This document shows positions 35,977-45,671 of a DNA stretch of 64,000 bases, piece by piece. The stretch lies in contig NZ_JAAGWK010000009.1 of the NCBI RefSeq assembly GCF_010685995.1, positions 547,560 to 611,559 on the forward strand, read 5' to 3'. Within the stretch, counting starts at the first letter, position 1; each line of letters begins with the position of its first letter. The DNA comes from Goekera deserti. GTDB taxonomy: Bacteria > Actinomycetota > Actinomycetes > Mycobacteriales > Geodermatophilaceae. The notes under the pieces were generated by a model that saw nothing but the letters and a program-made list of their open reading frames with translations, ran no database searches and was not told the DNA's origin. A program made the position numbers and the translations under genes.

Positions 35977-36999
35977 ATGAACGGATCGCTCTCGGTGATC
36001 GCTGCCGCGACGGACACGCTCTCCACCGTGCCGTCCTGCGTCGCCACCGACGCCACCTCGCTCTGCGCCCGCGTCTACCAGCTGTTCGGCAGCGCGTGGC
36101 TCGCCGCCAACGCCGAGACGCTGATCGCCGTCCCGGCCCGGATCGTGCTGATCGTCGTGGTGACGGTCGTCGTCCGGCTGCTGGTGCACCGGGCCATCCA
36201 CCGGCTCACCGACCAGACCGCCAGCGGCCAGGTGCCGACCATCCTGCGCGCCCGCCGGGGCCGCTCCCCGGAGGCGCAGCAGGAGGTGGCCGAGCAGGCC
36301 AGCGCCCGGCGCACCCAGCGGGCCGAGGCGATCGGCTCGCTGCTGCGCAGCACGGCGTCCTTCCTGCTGCTCGGGATCGCCGTGGTGCTGGTGCTCGGCG
36401 AGCTGGGCATCGACCTGGCGCCCATCGTGGCCAGCGCCGGGGTGATCGGCGTGGCGCTGGGCTTCGGCGCGCAGAACCTGGTCAAGGACTTCATCGCCGG
36501 GATCGCCATGATCCTGGAGGACCAGTACGGCATCGGTGACGTGGTCGACCTCGGGGAGGCGGTCGGGACGGTGGAGGGCGTGGGGCTGCGGATCACCCGG
36601 CTGCGCGACGTCAACGGCGTGGTCTGGTACGCCCGCAACGGCGAGATCCTCCGGGTGGGCAACAAGAGCCAGGGCTACGCGCAGGTGGTCATCGACATGC
36701 CGGTGGCCCACGACACCGACCTCGACCGCTGCCGCACGGTCATGCAGGAGGTGGCCGACGGGCTCGCCGCCGACGACGCCTGGGGTGCGCTGCTGCTGGC
36801 CGCGCCGGAGTCCCTGGGCGTGGAGACGATCACCCCGCAGGGCATCAGCATGCGGCTGGTCGTGCGCACCACCAACGCCGACCAGTGGCGGATCGCCCGC
36901 GAGCTGCGGATGCGGCTCACCGAGCGGTTCGCCGTCGAGGGCATCCGGACCCCGCCGGCCCTGATGGGCGCCGCCCCGGCCGCCGGGAGCGCCCCGTGA
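35977..36999 (+). CDS. MscS family mechanosensitive channel
   Basis: 340 residues. Hydrophobic spans lie at about 45-65 ([16 protein letters not shown]), 118-140 and the pore helix 143-165, with the MscS signature [21 protein letters not shown]. The beta domain follows with [11 protein letters not shown] and [14 protein letters not shown]. It relieves turgor during hypo-osmotic shock. A charged insertion ([14 protein letters not shown]) separates the first two spans. The stop overlaps the GTG of an MFS gene. Confidence 0.92.
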   Translation: MNGSLSVIAAATDTLSTVPSCVATDATSLCARVYQLFGSAWLAANAETLIAVPARIVLIVVVTVVVRLLVHRAIHRLTDQTASGQVPTILRARRGRSPEAQQEVAEQASARRTQRAEAIGSLLRSTASFLLLGIAVVLVLGELGIDLAPIVASAGVIGVALGFGAQNLVKDFIAGIAMILEDQYGIGDVVDLGEAVGTVEGVGLRITRLRDVNGVVWYARNGEILRVGNKSQGYAQVVIDMPVAHDTDLDRCRTVMQEVADGLAADDAWGALLLAAPESLGVETITPQGISMRLVVRTTNADQWRIARELRMRLTERFAVEGIRTPPALMGAAPAAGSAP

Positions 37000-38285
37000 C
37001 GCACCGGCCGCCGACGCGCGAGCGGCGCACCACCTACGGCGAGGTCTTCGCCGTCGCGGAGTTCCGGACGCTGTTCGGCTCGGTGCTCACCAGCTCCCTG
37101 GGCGACGAGCTGGCCCGGCTGGCCCTGACCCTGCTGGTCTACGCACGCACCGACTCGGCACTGCTGGCCGCGGTCACCTTCGGGGTGAGCTACCTGCCGT
37201 GGGTGCTGGGCGGGCCGGTGCTGTCCTCGCTGGCCGACCGGCTGCCGCGGCACCGGGTGATGATCACCAGCGACGTGGCCCGCGCCGTGCTGGTGGCGGT
37301 GATGGCCGTGCCGGGCGTGCCGCTGCCGGTCCTGATCGGGTTGATGCTGCTGGCCTCGCTGTGCGCGCCACCGTTCGAGTCGGCGCGCTCGGCGCTGAGC
37401 GCCGTCGTGCTCGAGGGCGACCGGTACGCTGTCGGCACGTCGGTCCAGGGGGTCACCCTGCAACTGGTCCAGGTGGTCGGCTTCCTGCTCAGCGGCGTGC
37501 TGGTGCACGCCTACGGGGCCTCGGCGGCGCTGTTGGTGGCCGCCGGCGCCTACGCCGCCTCGGCCGCGCTGGTCAGCCGCGGCCTGGTCCGCCGCCCGGC
37601 CCCGGCGCCCGAGAGCGGGGACGCCGGTTCGGTGTGGTCGGACACCGCGGCCGGGCTGGCCTTCGTCGCCCGGGCGCCGCGCCTGCTGGCGATCGTGGGC
37701 GTGCTGTGGCTGGGCTGCCTGTTCCTGGACGCGCCGACCGGCCTCGCCTCGGGCCTGTCCGACGAGTTCGGCGGCGGCTCGCGGACCGCCTCGGTGCTGG
37801 TGGCCGCCTCCTCCGCCGGCACCGTCGTCGGCGGCGTGCTGGTCGGTCGCTTCTGCTCCGCGCGCCGGCGGGAGGCGCTGCTGGTGCCGCTGGTCCTGCT
37901 GTCGCTGACCAGCGTGCTGCTCGCCGGACTGGCCCCGCGGGTGCTGCCCGACGGCCGACCCACCGTGGTGGCCGTCACGGCGCTGTTCGTGCTGGCCGGC
38001 ATCGGCGGCTCGTGGACCATCCCGCTCAACGTGGCGTTCGTGCAGGCGGTGCCGGACGAGTTCCGCGGTCGCGCCTTCGGGGTGGCGGTGGCCGGGCTCA
38101 GCGGCAGCCAGGGGCTGGGCATCGTGCTCGCCGGCCTGGCGGCGGAGGCCGCCCTGCCCAGCACCGTCGTGGCCGGCTGCGGTGCGCTCGGGCTGCTGGC
38201 GGTGCTCGCCCCGCTCGTGGCGCTGGTGCGGACCCGCCCCCGCGCGGGCGCCGAGCCCGCTGCTACGGGACCATCGGGGGCATGA
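36996..38285 (+). CDS. MFS transporter
   Basis: 429-residue, about 12-span MFS protein beginning [22 protein letters not shown], a start typical of actinobacterial MFS exporters related to MFS_3/enterobactin exporter-like proteins; the loop [11 protein letters not shown] replaces the standard G-x-x-x-D-R-x-G-R-R. Substrate unknown. GTG 36996 overlaps the mscS stop and its stop overlaps the glbO ATG, so mscS-MFS-glbO form one transcription unit. Confidence 0.88.
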   Translation: MTHRPPTRERRTTYGEVFAVAEFRTLFGSVLTSSLGDELARLALTLLVYARTDSALLAAVTFGVSYLPWVLGGPVLSSLADRLPRHRVMITSDVARAVLVAVMAVPGVPLPVLIGLMLLASLCAPPFESARSALSAVVLEGDRYAVGTSVQGVTLQLVQVVGFLLSGVLVHAYGASAALLVAAGAYAASAALVSRGLVRRPAPAPESGDAGSVWSDTAAGLAFVARAPRLLAIVGVLWLGCLFLDAPTGLASGLSDEFGGGSRTASVLVAASSAGTVVGGVLVGRFCSARRREALLVPLVLLSLTSVLLAGLAPRVLPDGRPTVVAVTALFVLAGIGGSWTIPLNVAFVQAVPDEFRGRAFGVAVAGLSGSQGLGIVLAGLAAEAALPSTVVAGCGALGLLAVLAPLVALVRTRPRAGAEPAATGPSGA

Positions 38286-38689
38286 CCGAGTCGAGCAGCG
38301 CCCCCGCCTCGGGCACCCCGGCAGCCACGTTCTACGACGAGGTCGGCGGCGCGGAGACCTTCCGCCGGCTGGTCGCCCACTTCTACGCCTCGGTTCGGCA
38401 GGACCCGGTGCTGGAGCCGCTGTACCCGCCGGACGAGTGGGAGGCCGCCGAGGAGAGGCTGCGCGGTTTCCTCGTGCAGTACTGGGGCGGGCCGCGCACC
38501 TACTCCGAGCAGCGCGGGCACCCCCGGCTGCGGATGCGGCACGCCCCGTTCGCCATCGGCCCGGCCGAGCGGGATGCGTGGCTGGCCAACATGCGCGCGG
38601 CCGTGGACTCCCTGCAGCTGACCCCGGCCCAGGACCGCACGCTGTGGGACTACCTGCGGATGGCCGCGCACAGCATGCAGAACCGCTGA
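38282..38689 (+). CDS. glbO: Truncated hemoglobin, group II (trHbO)
   Basis: 135-residue globin with the short two-on-two fold. [15 protein letters not shown] opens it, the CD1 Tyr is in Q-Y-W-G-G-P-R-T-Y, and the proximal heme His is His87 in L-R-M-R-H-A-P-F; a distal-side Trp is in T-L-W-D-Y-L-R-M. Group II truncated hemoglobins handle oxygen or peroxide/NO chemistry near respiration. ATG 38282 overlaps the MFS stop (ATGA). In mycobacteria glbO is also near pepN, DUF5130 and an HNH gene (from memory). Confidence 0.95.
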   Translation: MTESSSAPASGTPAATFYDEVGGAETFRRLVAHFYASVRQDPVLEPLYPPDEWEAAEERLRGFLVQYWGGPRTYSEQRGHPRLRMRHAPFAIGPAERDAWLANMRAAVDSLQLTPAQDRTLWDYLRMAAHSMQNR

Positions 38690-38709
38690 CGACGCCCGTC
38701 CTGGGTCGG

Positions 38710-38757
38710 TGCAGTGGCTGTAGCCACACCCGGACGGGTGGCGTGCAGTGGCTGCAG
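38710..38757. repeat. Direct and inverted repeats after glbO
   Basis: GTGCAGTGGCTG occurs twice (about 38710-38721 and 38743-38754), and between the copies lie two short hairpins, GTGGCT/AGCCAC (38714-38727) and CACCCG/CGGGTG. It is in the 163-base spacer between glbO and bioY, so it could end the glbO transcript or fold in the bioY leader. No BirA-type or BioQ-type operator was recognised. Confidence 0.5.
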
Positions 38758-38852
38758 CGCCGTCCGGGGACCGTGCAGCCCGGGCACAGCCGGCGCTCCG
38801 GTACCTTCCCGCGGACGACGCCGAGCACCACCCAGCCCGAGGAGACGCCGCC

Positions 38853-39416
38853 GTGACGACCAAGGACCTGGCCCACGTCGCCCTGTTCGCCGCGATCACC
38901 GCCGTGCTGGGGCTGCTGCCGGGCATCACCGTCGGACCCGTGCCGATCACCGCCCAGACCCTCGGCGTGATGCTCGCCGGCAGCGTGCTCGGCGCCCGGC
39001 GCGGTGCCCTGGCGATGCTGGTGTTCCTCGCCGTCGTCGCCGTCGGCGCGCCCGTGCTGGCCAGCGGCAGCGGCGGGCTCGGCGTGTTCGTCGGGCCGAC
39101 CGCCGGCTACCTGTACTCCTGGCCGGTCGGCGCCTTCGTGGTCGGCCTGATCACCCAGGCCACCTGGACGCGGTACAACCTGGCCTGGGCGCTGGTGGCC
39201 AACGTCGTCGGCGGCATCCTCGTGGTCTACGCGATCGGCATCCCGTTCGTCCCGGTCTACGCCGAGGGCGTCTCGCTCACCGCCTCCTTCACCGGCTCGT
39301 TCGCCTTCCTGCCGGGCGACGCGCTCAAGGCGGTCATCGCCTCGGTGGTCGCCGTCCAGGTGCGCCGGGCGTACCCGGTGATCGAGACCCCCGGGCGGGT
39401 GTCGTCGGCGCGGTGA
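38853..39416 (+). CDS. bioY: Biotin ECF transporter substrate-binding subunit BioY
   Basis: 187-residue membrane protein with six spans and the BioY signature: [24 protein letters not shown] and G-P-T-A-G-Y-L. It binds biotin in the membrane and works with the BioM ATPase and BioN scaffold coded next. GTG 38853 with GAGGAGAC upstream. No biotin-synthesis gene is in the window, so the cell may rely at least partly on uptake (inference only). Confidence 0.94.
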   Translation: MTTKDLAHVALFAAITAVLGLLPGITVGPVPITAQTLGVMLAGSVLGARRGALAMLVFLAVVAVGAPVLASGSGGLGVFVGPTAGYLYSWPVGAFVVGLITQATWTRYNLAWALVANVVGGILVVYAIGIPFVPVYAEGVSLTASFTGSFAFLPGDALKAVIASVVAVQVRRAYPVIETPGRVSSAR

Positions 39417-40153
39417 GGCTGCGCCGCCGGACCACCCCGGCCGCGGCACCGGACGGCCCCGTCACGACCGGGGCCGTCGAGCTGCGGGGGGTGGCACACG
39501 CCTACGGCGACCGGCAGGTGCTCCGCGGGCTGGACCTGACCCTCACCGAGGCGAAGATCGGCGTGATCGGCGCCAACGGGTCGGGCAAGAGCACCTTCGC
39601 CCGGCTGCTCAACGGCCTGGCCCTGCCCACGGCCGGTGAGGTGCTGGTCGACGGGCTGAGCACCGCCACCCAGCTGCGGGCGGTGCGCCGCCGGGTCGGC
39701 TTCGTCTTCCAGGACCCGGACGCCCAGATCGTGCACCCCACGGTCGCCGAGGACGTCGAGTTCGGCCTGCAGAACCTGGGCGTCGCTGCCGGCGAGCGCG
39801 CCGAGCGGGTCACCGAGGTGCTGGGACGCTACGGCCTGGCCGGGCACCGCGACCACCCGGCGCACCTGCTCTCCGGCGGGCAGAAGCAGCTGCTGGCCAT
39901 CGCCGGCGTGCTGGTCATGCGCCCGGCGCGGGTGGTGTTCGACGAGCCCACGACGCTGCTGGACCTGGCCAACAAGCGGCGCGTGGCCCGGGTGATCGCC
40001 GAACTGGACCAGCACGTCGTGGTGGTCACCCACGACCTGGAGCTGCTCGCCGGGTTCGACCGGGTGCTGGTCTTCGACGGGGGCACCGTCGTCGCCGACG
40101 CTCCGCCCGACGACGCGGTCGCCGCCTACCTCGACCTCATGTCGGGGCGCTGA
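39413..40153 (+). CDS. bioM: ECF transporter ATPase subunit BioM
   Basis: 246-residue ABC ATPase. Walker [10 protein letters not shown] near residue 52, Q-loop F-V-F-Q-D-P-D, signature L-L-S-G-G-Q-K-Q, Walker B V-V-F-D-E-P and the switch His in V-V-V-T-H-D-L-E are all intact. It powers biotin uptake with BioY and BioN. GTG 39413 overlaps the bioY stop, and bioN begins two bases after its stop. Confidence 0.93.
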   Translation: MRLRRRTTPAAAPDGPVTTGAVELRGVAHAYGDRQVLRGLDLTLTEAKIGVIGANGSGKSTFARLLNGLALPTAGEVLVDGLSTATQLRAVRRRVGFVFQDPDAQIVHPTVAEDVEFGLQNLGVAAGERAERVTEVLGRYGLAGHRDHPAHLLSGGQKQLLAIAGVLVMRPARVVFDEPTTLLDLANKRRVARVIAELDQHVVVVTHDLELLAGFDRVLVFDGGTVVADAPPDDAVAAYLDLMSGR

Positions 40154-40154
40154 G

Positions 40155-40796
40155 GTGATCGGGCTCTACCACCCCGTGTCGAGTCCGGTGCACCGCGCCC
40201 GGGCCGGCCTGAAACTGGCTGCGCTGGCCGCGCTGAGCGTGCTGCTGTTCGCCGTGCCGACCTGGCCCGTCGGCATCGGCGCACTCGCCGGCGTGCTGGT
40301 CACCGGCCTGGGCGCCGCCCGGCTGCCGGCCCGGCTGCTGTGGCGGCAGGTGCGCCCCGTGCTGCCCGTGCTGGTGCTGCTGCTGGCCTACTACGCACTC
40401 GTCAGCGACGTGGCCACCGGTGGGGTGGTGCTGCTGCGGCTGCTCAGCCTGGTCACCGCCGCGGCGGTGGTCACCGCCACCACCCGGGTGGGCGAGCTGG
40501 TGGCCGTGGTCGAGTGGCTGTGCGCGCCGCTGCGGGTGCTCGGCGTGCGCCCCGAGCGGGTGGGTCTGGTCATCGCCATGACGCTGCGCTTCGTCCCGGT
40601 GATCGCCGAGCGTGCCGCGCGCATCCGCGAGGCCCAGGCCGCCCGGGGCGGCTCGGCGCGCGGCATCCGGGCGTGGGCGACGACGACGGTGCCCCTGCTG
40701 GTGCAGGTGCTGCAGCTGGCGCACACGCTCAGCGAGGCACTGGACGCCCGCGGCGCCGACGACCCGGCGCGCCGCCCCCGGGCGGGTGCGCGGTGA
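40155..40796 (+). CDS. bioN: ECF transporter transmembrane subunit BioN
   Basis: 213-residue EcfT-family scaffold protein, about five spans, with the ATPase-coupling motifs A-A-R-I-R-E-A-Q-A-A-R-G and S-E-A-L-D-A-R-G-A (the paired A-R-G boxes that engage BioM). It couples ATP hydrolysis to BioY toppling. GTG 40155; the stop overlaps the GTG of the MOSC gene. Arg/Pro-rich C-terminal tail. Confidence 0.92.
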   Translation: MIGLYHPVSSPVHRARAGLKLAALAALSVLLFAVPTWPVGIGALAGVLVTGLGAARLPARLLWRQVRPVLPVLVLLLAYYALVSDVATGGVVLLRLLSLVTAAAVVTATTRVGELVAVVEWLCAPLRVLGVRPERVGLVIAMTLRFVPVIAERAARIREAQAARGGSARGIRAWATTTVPLLVQVLQLAHTLSEALDARGADDPARRPRAGAR

Positions 40797-41329
40797 GCGG
40801 GGTGCTGCAGCAGATCTGGCTGACCCCGGTGGCCGCGGCGCCGATGCGGCGGGTGCCGGCTGCCGACGCGGTGGCCGGTCTGGGCCTGGCCGGTGACCGG
40901 TACGCCCTCGGCGGCGGCACCTGGGCCGGCTACCCGGACCTGGAGAAGCAGCTGACCCTGATCGACGCGGACGCCGTCGCCGAGGCGGCCGCGGAGGCCG
41001 GCGTGCCGCTCGGCCCCGGGGACACCCGCCGCAACCTGGTCACCGGCGGCATCGACCTGCCGGACCTCGTGGGCCGGTGGTTCACCGTCGGTGACGTGCT
41101 GCTCTTCGGCATGAAGCGCTGCCCGCCGTGCGCGCACCTGGAACGGCTCACCGGCGCGCGCCTGGTGCGCCCGATGCTGCGCCGCGGTGGCGTCAACGCC
41201 GCCGTCTTCGCCGGTGGCCGGCTCGTCGAGGGCGCGCCGGTCGCCGTCGTCGACGACGCGGCGGCGGCCCGGCGCGGCGCACCCGTCGGCGCTGCCCGGC
41301 CGGTGCCCCGCATCGTCGCCCTCGACTGA
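40793..41329 (+). CDS. MOSC domain protein
   Basis: 178-residue MOSC protein. The core reads D-A-V-A-G-L-G-L-A-G-D-R-Y-A-L-G-G-G-T-W, R-R-N-L-V-T-G-G-I-D-L-P-D-L, and G-M-K-R-C-P-P-C-A-H-L, where the conserved Cys could hold sulfur or coordinate molybdenum. MOSC domains carry sulfur for metal clusters or form the mARC-type Moco site. It overlaps bioN and so is translated with the biotin transporter; the reason is not apparent. Confidence 0.9.
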   Translation: MSGVLQQIWLTPVAAAPMRRVPAADAVAGLGLAGDRYALGGGTWAGYPDLEKQLTLIDADAVAEAAAEAGVPLGPGDTRRNLVTGGIDLPDLVGRWFTVGDVLLFGMKRCPPCAHLERLTGARLVRPMLRRGGVNAAVFAGGRLVEGAPVAVVDDAAAARRGAPVGAARPVPRIVALD

Positions 41330-41333
41330 GACA

Positions 41334-41389
41334 CCTGTCGGCAGCCTCCCGCACGAGCCAGGAGAGACGGGTGGGAGCCCCGGGACAGG
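41334..41389. terminator. Hairpin after MOSC gene / start of DUF4331 leader
   Basis: CCTGTC (41334-41339) pairs with GACAGG (41384-41389), and inside this lies CTCCC with GGGAG. It begins five bases after the MOSC stop and is the likely terminator of the bioY-MOSC unit. The following 210 bases up to the DUF4331 start have a lower GC than the surroundings (T/A-rich at 41431-41480) and further small hairpins, consistent with promoter and untranslated leader DNA. Confidence 0.55.
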
Positions 41390-41603
41390 AGTGGCGACAT
41401 CTGTGGTGAAAGTCCAGATCGCCTGGTGGGTCTTCACAGGTATTTGGTAGTTGGGTTCCTAGCTGCCCCTATGTTGTGCCCAACACAGCCGCTGCTCACC
41501 TCACATCCGCAGGGCCTGCTCGTCTCCCTGGTGATCCCTTCACCGGCTGTGATCCCGCAACACGTCGGTGCCTGCTCCACTCGGGGCCAAGGAAGGAAGA
41601 CAG

Positions 41604-43379
41604 ATGTCCAGCAACGACCACACGAGGCGTCCGCCACGTCAGCGCGGCGCCGCGCTGATCGCCGCCGGAGGCGTCTTCGCCGCCTCGGCGTTCATCGGCC
41701 TCATCCCGACCATGGCCAGCGCGTCCAGCCACCGCGAGGCGCCGCTCACCGCCGCCGACCCGGCGATCGACAACACCGACCTCTACGCCTTCGTCGACCC
41801 GACCGACCCCACCAAGGTCAACCTGATCGGCAACTGGACCCCCTTCGAGGAGCCCAACGGCGGGCCGAACTTCTACCCGTGGGCCGCCGGTGCCGCCTAC
41901 GACTTCAACATCGACAACGACGGCGACGCCAAGGCCGACGTCGTCTACCGCATGGTGTTCTCCACCCAGGACGCCCGCGGCACCAACACGTTCCTCTACA
42001 ACAACGGCCCGGTCACCTCGCTCACCGACGAGAACCTGCTGTTCCGCCAGACCTACGACCTGACCGTCAGCACCGAGGGCGGCCCGTTCGCCATGGTCCT
42101 GGACAACGCCCCGGTCGCGCCGTCCTTCACCGGCAAGGCCGGCATGCCGGACTACGAGGCGCTGCGCAAGCAGGCGATCACCCCGCTGCCCGGCGGTGGC
42201 CAGGTCGTGGCCGCGCAGGCCGACGACTCGTTCTTCCTCGACCTGCGGGTCTTCGACCTGCTCTACGGCGGCGACCTCTCCGAGGTCGGGCAGGACACCC
42301 TGGCCGGCTACAACACCAACACCATCGCCCTGCAGGTGCCCACCGCCGCGGTGGCCATGAACGGCAACGCGACCAAGAACCCGGTCTTCGGCGTGTGGAG
42401 CACCACCTCGCGCCCGTCGATCTCCACCCGCAACGCCGACGGCACCATCACCGCCAGCGGCCCGCTGCAGCAGGTCTCGCGCCTGGGCCAGCCCCTGGTC
42501 AACGAGGTGGTCGTCCCGACCGGCCTCAAGGACACCTTCAACGCCATCCCGCCGACCGTCGACGCCACCGTGCCCGCCGTCGTCGACCGCGTCCTGAAGC
42601 CCGAGCTGCCCGCGCTGATCGAGGGCATCTACAAGGTCAAGGCGCCGGCCACCCCGCGCAACGACATCGCCCAGGTCTTCCTCACCGGCATCACCACCAA
42701 GATCCCGGCGCTGGCCCCCGGTGGCACCGCCCCGCTGCCGATCGACCTGAACTCGCAGGCGATGAACGGTGACTTCGTCGCCGGCACCTTCCAGCCGTCG
42801 GAGATGCTGCGCCTCAACACGAGCATCCCGCCGACCCCGGCCGACAAGCAGAGCCGCCTCGGCGTCGTGGGCGGTGACCTGCAGGGCTTCCCGAACGGTC
42901 GCCGTCTGGGTGACGACGTCCTGGACATCTCGGTCCTGGCGCTCGAGGGCGTCTACAACGTGACCGACTTCCCGAAGAACATCCCCGCGGACCGCGTCGC
43001 GGCGGGCGTGGCCGCCCTGGCGGCCGGTGACAAGGTGGACAAGAACGACAACGCCTTCTCCAACGTCTTCCCCTACGTCTCGCTCCCGAACCGGGGCGCC
43101 GTGAACGGTGGCGGCGGTACCGGTGGCGGCGGGCTCTCCCCCGTCCCGCCGGCCGGCGCTGCCGTCGCACCGAAGCCGTCCGCTGCCCCGACCAAGGGCG
43201 CCGCGACCAAGCCCGGTGCGTACCCGACCGGCGGTGTCGACACCGGCGCCGGTGGCTGGGACAACGCCCTGATGCCGGCTCTCACCGGTGGGATGGCCGT
43301 GCTGCTCCTCGGCGCCGGCGCCGGGTCGCTGATCCGCAACCGCGCACTGCGCACCAGCACCACCACGCCCGAGGCCTGA
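41604..43379 (+). CDS. Secreted DUF4331 protein with sortase-type C-terminus
   Basis: 591 residues. A Tat/Sec-like signal peptide (R-R-P-P-R-Q-R-G-A-A-L-I-A-A-G-G-V-F-A-A-S-A-F-I-G) ends near A-S-A, followed by the DUF4331 hallmark S-S-H-R-E-A-P-L-T-A-A-D-P-A-I-D-N-T-D-L-Y-A-F-V-D. The C-terminus has a Gly/Pro/Ala/Lys linker, then Y-P-T-G-G-V-D-T-G-A-G (from residue 540), a membrane span and the basic end R-N-R-A-L-R, which is the layout of a sortase substrate. Codon use is strongly biased to AAC/ATC/AAG and GC is lower than in neighbours, a sign of high expression. ATG 41604 has AAGGAAGGAAG upstream. Function of DUF4331 is unknown to me. Confidence 0.9.
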   Translation: MSSNDHTRRPPRQRGAALIAAGGVFAASAFIGLIPTMASASSHREAPLTAADPAIDNTDLYAFVDPTDPTKVNLIGNWTPFEEPNGGPNFYPWAAGAAYDFNIDNDGDAKADVVYRMVFSTQDARGTNTFLYNNGPVTSLTDENLLFRQTYDLTVSTEGGPFAMVLDNAPVAPSFTGKAGMPDYEALRKQAITPLPGGGQVVAAQADDSFFLDLRVFDLLYGGDLSEVGQDTLAGYNTNTIALQVPTAAVAMNGNATKNPVFGVWSTTSRPSISTRNADGTITASGPLQQVSRLGQPLVNEVVVPTGLKDTFNAIPPTVDATVPAVVDRVLKPELPALIEGIYKVKAPATPRNDIAQVFLTGITTKIPALAPGGTAPLPIDLNSQAMNGDFVAGTFQPSEMLRLNTSIPPTPADKQSRLGVVGGDLQGFPNGRRLGDDVLDISVLALEGVYNVTDFPKNIPADRVAAGVAALAAGDKVDKNDNAFSNVFPYVSLPNRGAVNGGGGTGGGGLSPVPPAGAAVAPKPSAAPTKGAATKPGAYPTGGVDTGAGGWDNALMPALTGGMAVLLLGAGAGSLIRNRALRTSTTTPEA

Positions 43380-43390
43380 CCTCGAGCACC

Positions 43391-43432
43391 GGTGCGTGGG
43401 ATGCGGGGCCCGGGTCCCGCATCCCACGCACC
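43391..43432. terminator. Perfect 17-bp hairpin between DUF4331 and sortase genes
   Basis: GGTGCGTGGGATGCGGG (43391-43407) and its exact complement (43416-43432) enclose an eight-base loop and are followed by a C-rich run with a T. It starts 12 bases after the DUF4331 stop and 76 bases before the sortase start. It should stop or reduce transcription, making the DUF4331 transcript far more abundant than the downstream genes. Confidence 0.85.
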
Positions 43433-43507
43433 TCCCCCCTACCGGGCGAACCCTCCATGCCGTCTGCCGACCGGGCAGCGCCGAGGCAGCGAACCGAAGG
43501 AGCCCCT

Positions 43508-44353
43508 GTGGCCGGACACCGCAACCACTCCCACGACGACGACGCACAGCACGACGCACGGTACGAAGCGTGGGCCGTGCCCACCGACCACTCCCCGTCC
43601 CTGGTCGAGGCCTCGATGGTCTCCCCGGGACCGGACGCCGACCCCGCTCCCCGCCGCCGGATGCCGTCCTGGCTGCTGCCCAGCGGTGCCGCCCTCTCCG
43701 TCGGCCTGCTGGCCGGCGCCCTCCTCTTCGGTGGCTCGGACGCCACCCCGACCGGCCGCACCGCCCCCACCGCCGCTCCCACCGACGCCGCCGGCAACCC
43801 GGTCCCCGAGGTCGTGACCAGCCTGAGCCGCGCCGAGCCGGTGCAGGTCGAGCTGCCCACCCTCGGCGTCACCTCCTCCCTCGTCGACCTGGGCCTCAAC
43901 GAGGACGGCACGCTGGAGGTGCCCGTCGACTACAGCAAGGCCGGCTGGTTCACCGGCGGCAACTTCCCGGGCGACCCGCAAGGCCCGCCGGCGCTCATCG
44001 CCGGCCACGTGGACGACTTCACCGGCCCGGCCGTCTTCTTCCGCCTGCGGGAGCTCGCGGTCGGCGACGAGGTGGAGGTCGTGCGCGCGGACAACACCGT
44101 CGCCGTGTTCGTCGTCTCCGACATGGACCAGTACGCCAAGTCCGCCTTCCCGGCCGACGAGGTGTACGCGCCCGTCGCGGACTCCGAGATCGTGCTGATC
44201 ACCTGCACCGGCTCCTTCGACAGCGCCGCGCGCTCCTACGACGACAACCTGGTCGTCCGGGCCACCCTGGACATGGACCGCTCGCTCGAGGAGAGCAGCG
44301 CCCGGGTCGCCGCCGGGCTCACGGCTCCCGCAGCCGACCTGCCCAACGTCTGA
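43508..44353 (+). CDS. Class F sortase
   Basis: 281 residues. A His/Asp-rich cytoplasmic N-terminus (H-R-N-H-S-H-D-D-D-A-Q-H-D) precedes one span (about 58-76, L-L-P-S-G-A-A-L-S-V-G-L-L-A-G-A-L-L-F) and the extracytoplasmic sortase domain, with catalytic His in I-A-G-H-V-D-D, Cys in I-T-C-T-G and Arg in S-Y-D-D-N-L-V-V-R-A. Sortases join secreted proteins to the cell wall or to each other. The DUF4331 protein upstream carries a sorting-like C-terminus and is the probable substrate. GTG 43508 follows GAAGGAG; an in-frame ATG at 43457 has none. Confidence 0.93.
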   Translation: MAGHRNHSHDDDAQHDARYEAWAVPTDHSPSLVEASMVSPGPDADPAPRRRMPSWLLPSGAALSVGLLAGALLFGGSDATPTGRTAPTAAPTDAAGNPVPEVVTSLSRAEPVQVELPTLGVTSSLVDLGLNEDGTLEVPVDYSKAGWFTGGNFPGDPQGPPALIAGHVDDFTGPAVFFRLRELAVGDEVEVVRADNTVAVFVVSDMDQYAKSAFPADEVYAPVADSEIVLITCTGSFDSAARSYDDNLVVRATLDMDRSLEESSARVAAGLTAPAADLPNV

Positions 44354-45671
44354 TGCGGCGCCGTACCGCGGTGCTCTCCGTCTCGGCCGGCGTGCTGTTC
44401 GCGGTCACCTCGGTGGCCGGTGCCACGACCGTCGTCCACGACCGGACGACGGCCCAGCAGCAGCCCGCCGCGGCCGGCACCACGGTCGGCGGCGCGGTCG
44501 ACCCGCTCGCCGCGGCGGTCACCGCGGCGCAGCGACGTCTGGAGCAGGTGCCCGGTGACTGGACGACGTGGGCGGCGCTGGGTACGGCCTACGTGGAGCA
44601 GGCCCGCGTCACCGCCGACCCGTCGTACTACGACAAGGCCGACGGCGCGCTGGCCCGGTCGCTGGCGCTGCGCCCCGACGGCAACGACGCGGCGCTGGCC
44701 GGCCAGGCCGCGCTGGCCAACGCCCGGCACGACTTCCGCGCCGCGGCCGCGCTCGGTGAGCAGGTCGTGGCGCTGAACCCCTTCAGCGCGACCGGCTGGG
44801 GTGTGCTGACTGACGCCCGCACGCAGTTGGGCGACACCGCGGGCGCCACGGCGGCCCTGCAGCGGATGCTCGAGCTCGACCCCGGCATCGCCTCGTTCAC
44901 CCGCGCGTCCTACGACGCCGAGCTGCGCGGTGACCGGGTGAACGCCCGCTGGGCGCTGGAGCAGGCGCTGGCCACCGCGCAGTCGCCGGCCGACGAGGCG
45001 TGGTGCCACGCCCACCTGGCCACCCTGGCGCTGGCGGACGGCGATCGGGACGAGGCGGCCGCCCAGGTCACCGCCGGCCTGCTCGCCACCCCCGGCGACC
45101 CGAGCCTGCTGCTGGTCCGCGCGCGGGTGGATGCCGGGCGCGGCGACGTCGACGCGGCGCTGGCCGGATTCCGGGCCGTGGTCGAGGCCCGGCCGCTGCC
45201 GGAGAACGTGGTCGAGTACGGCGAGTACCTGGAGAGCCTCGGCCGGGACGCCGAGGCCGCCCAGCAGTACGCCGTCGTGGACACCGTGCGGCGGTTGTTC
45301 GCGGCCGGCGGGGTGGCCGACGACCTGTCCGTGGCGCTGTTCGCCGCCGACCACGGCGACCCGGGAACGGCGCTCGCCGCCGCCACCGCCGAGCGCGAGC
45401 GGCGGCAGAACACCGACTCCGCCGACGCCCTGGCGTGGGCCCTGCACAGCGCGGGCCGGGACGCCGAGGCCCTGCCGCTGGCCGAGGAGGCCACCGCGCT
45501 GGGCGGCGCCGGCGCGGTCGCGCTGTACCACCGGGGCGCGATCGAGGCCGCGCTCGGGCTGGACGACCGGGCCCGCGCCACGCTGACGCAGGCCTTGGAC
45601 ACCAACCCGTCCTTCTCCCCACTGCTCGCCCCCCGGGCCCAGCAGCTGCTGGACTCCCTCGCGGTGCCGGC

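Noticed and set aside
33553..36711. Over 1000-codon minus-strand open frame opposite the peptidase and MscS genes
   Set aside because: Low-complexity Arg/Gly/His-rich translation without motifs, antisense to clear genes.
41330..41603. Cobalamin-riboswitch-like words (GAGCCAGGAGA, GGTGAAAGTCC, CCCGCAAC) in the DUF4331 leader
   Set aside because: They occur in the wrong order and about 150 bases apart, and the remaining conserved core is absent, so this is not a recognisable B12 riboswitch.
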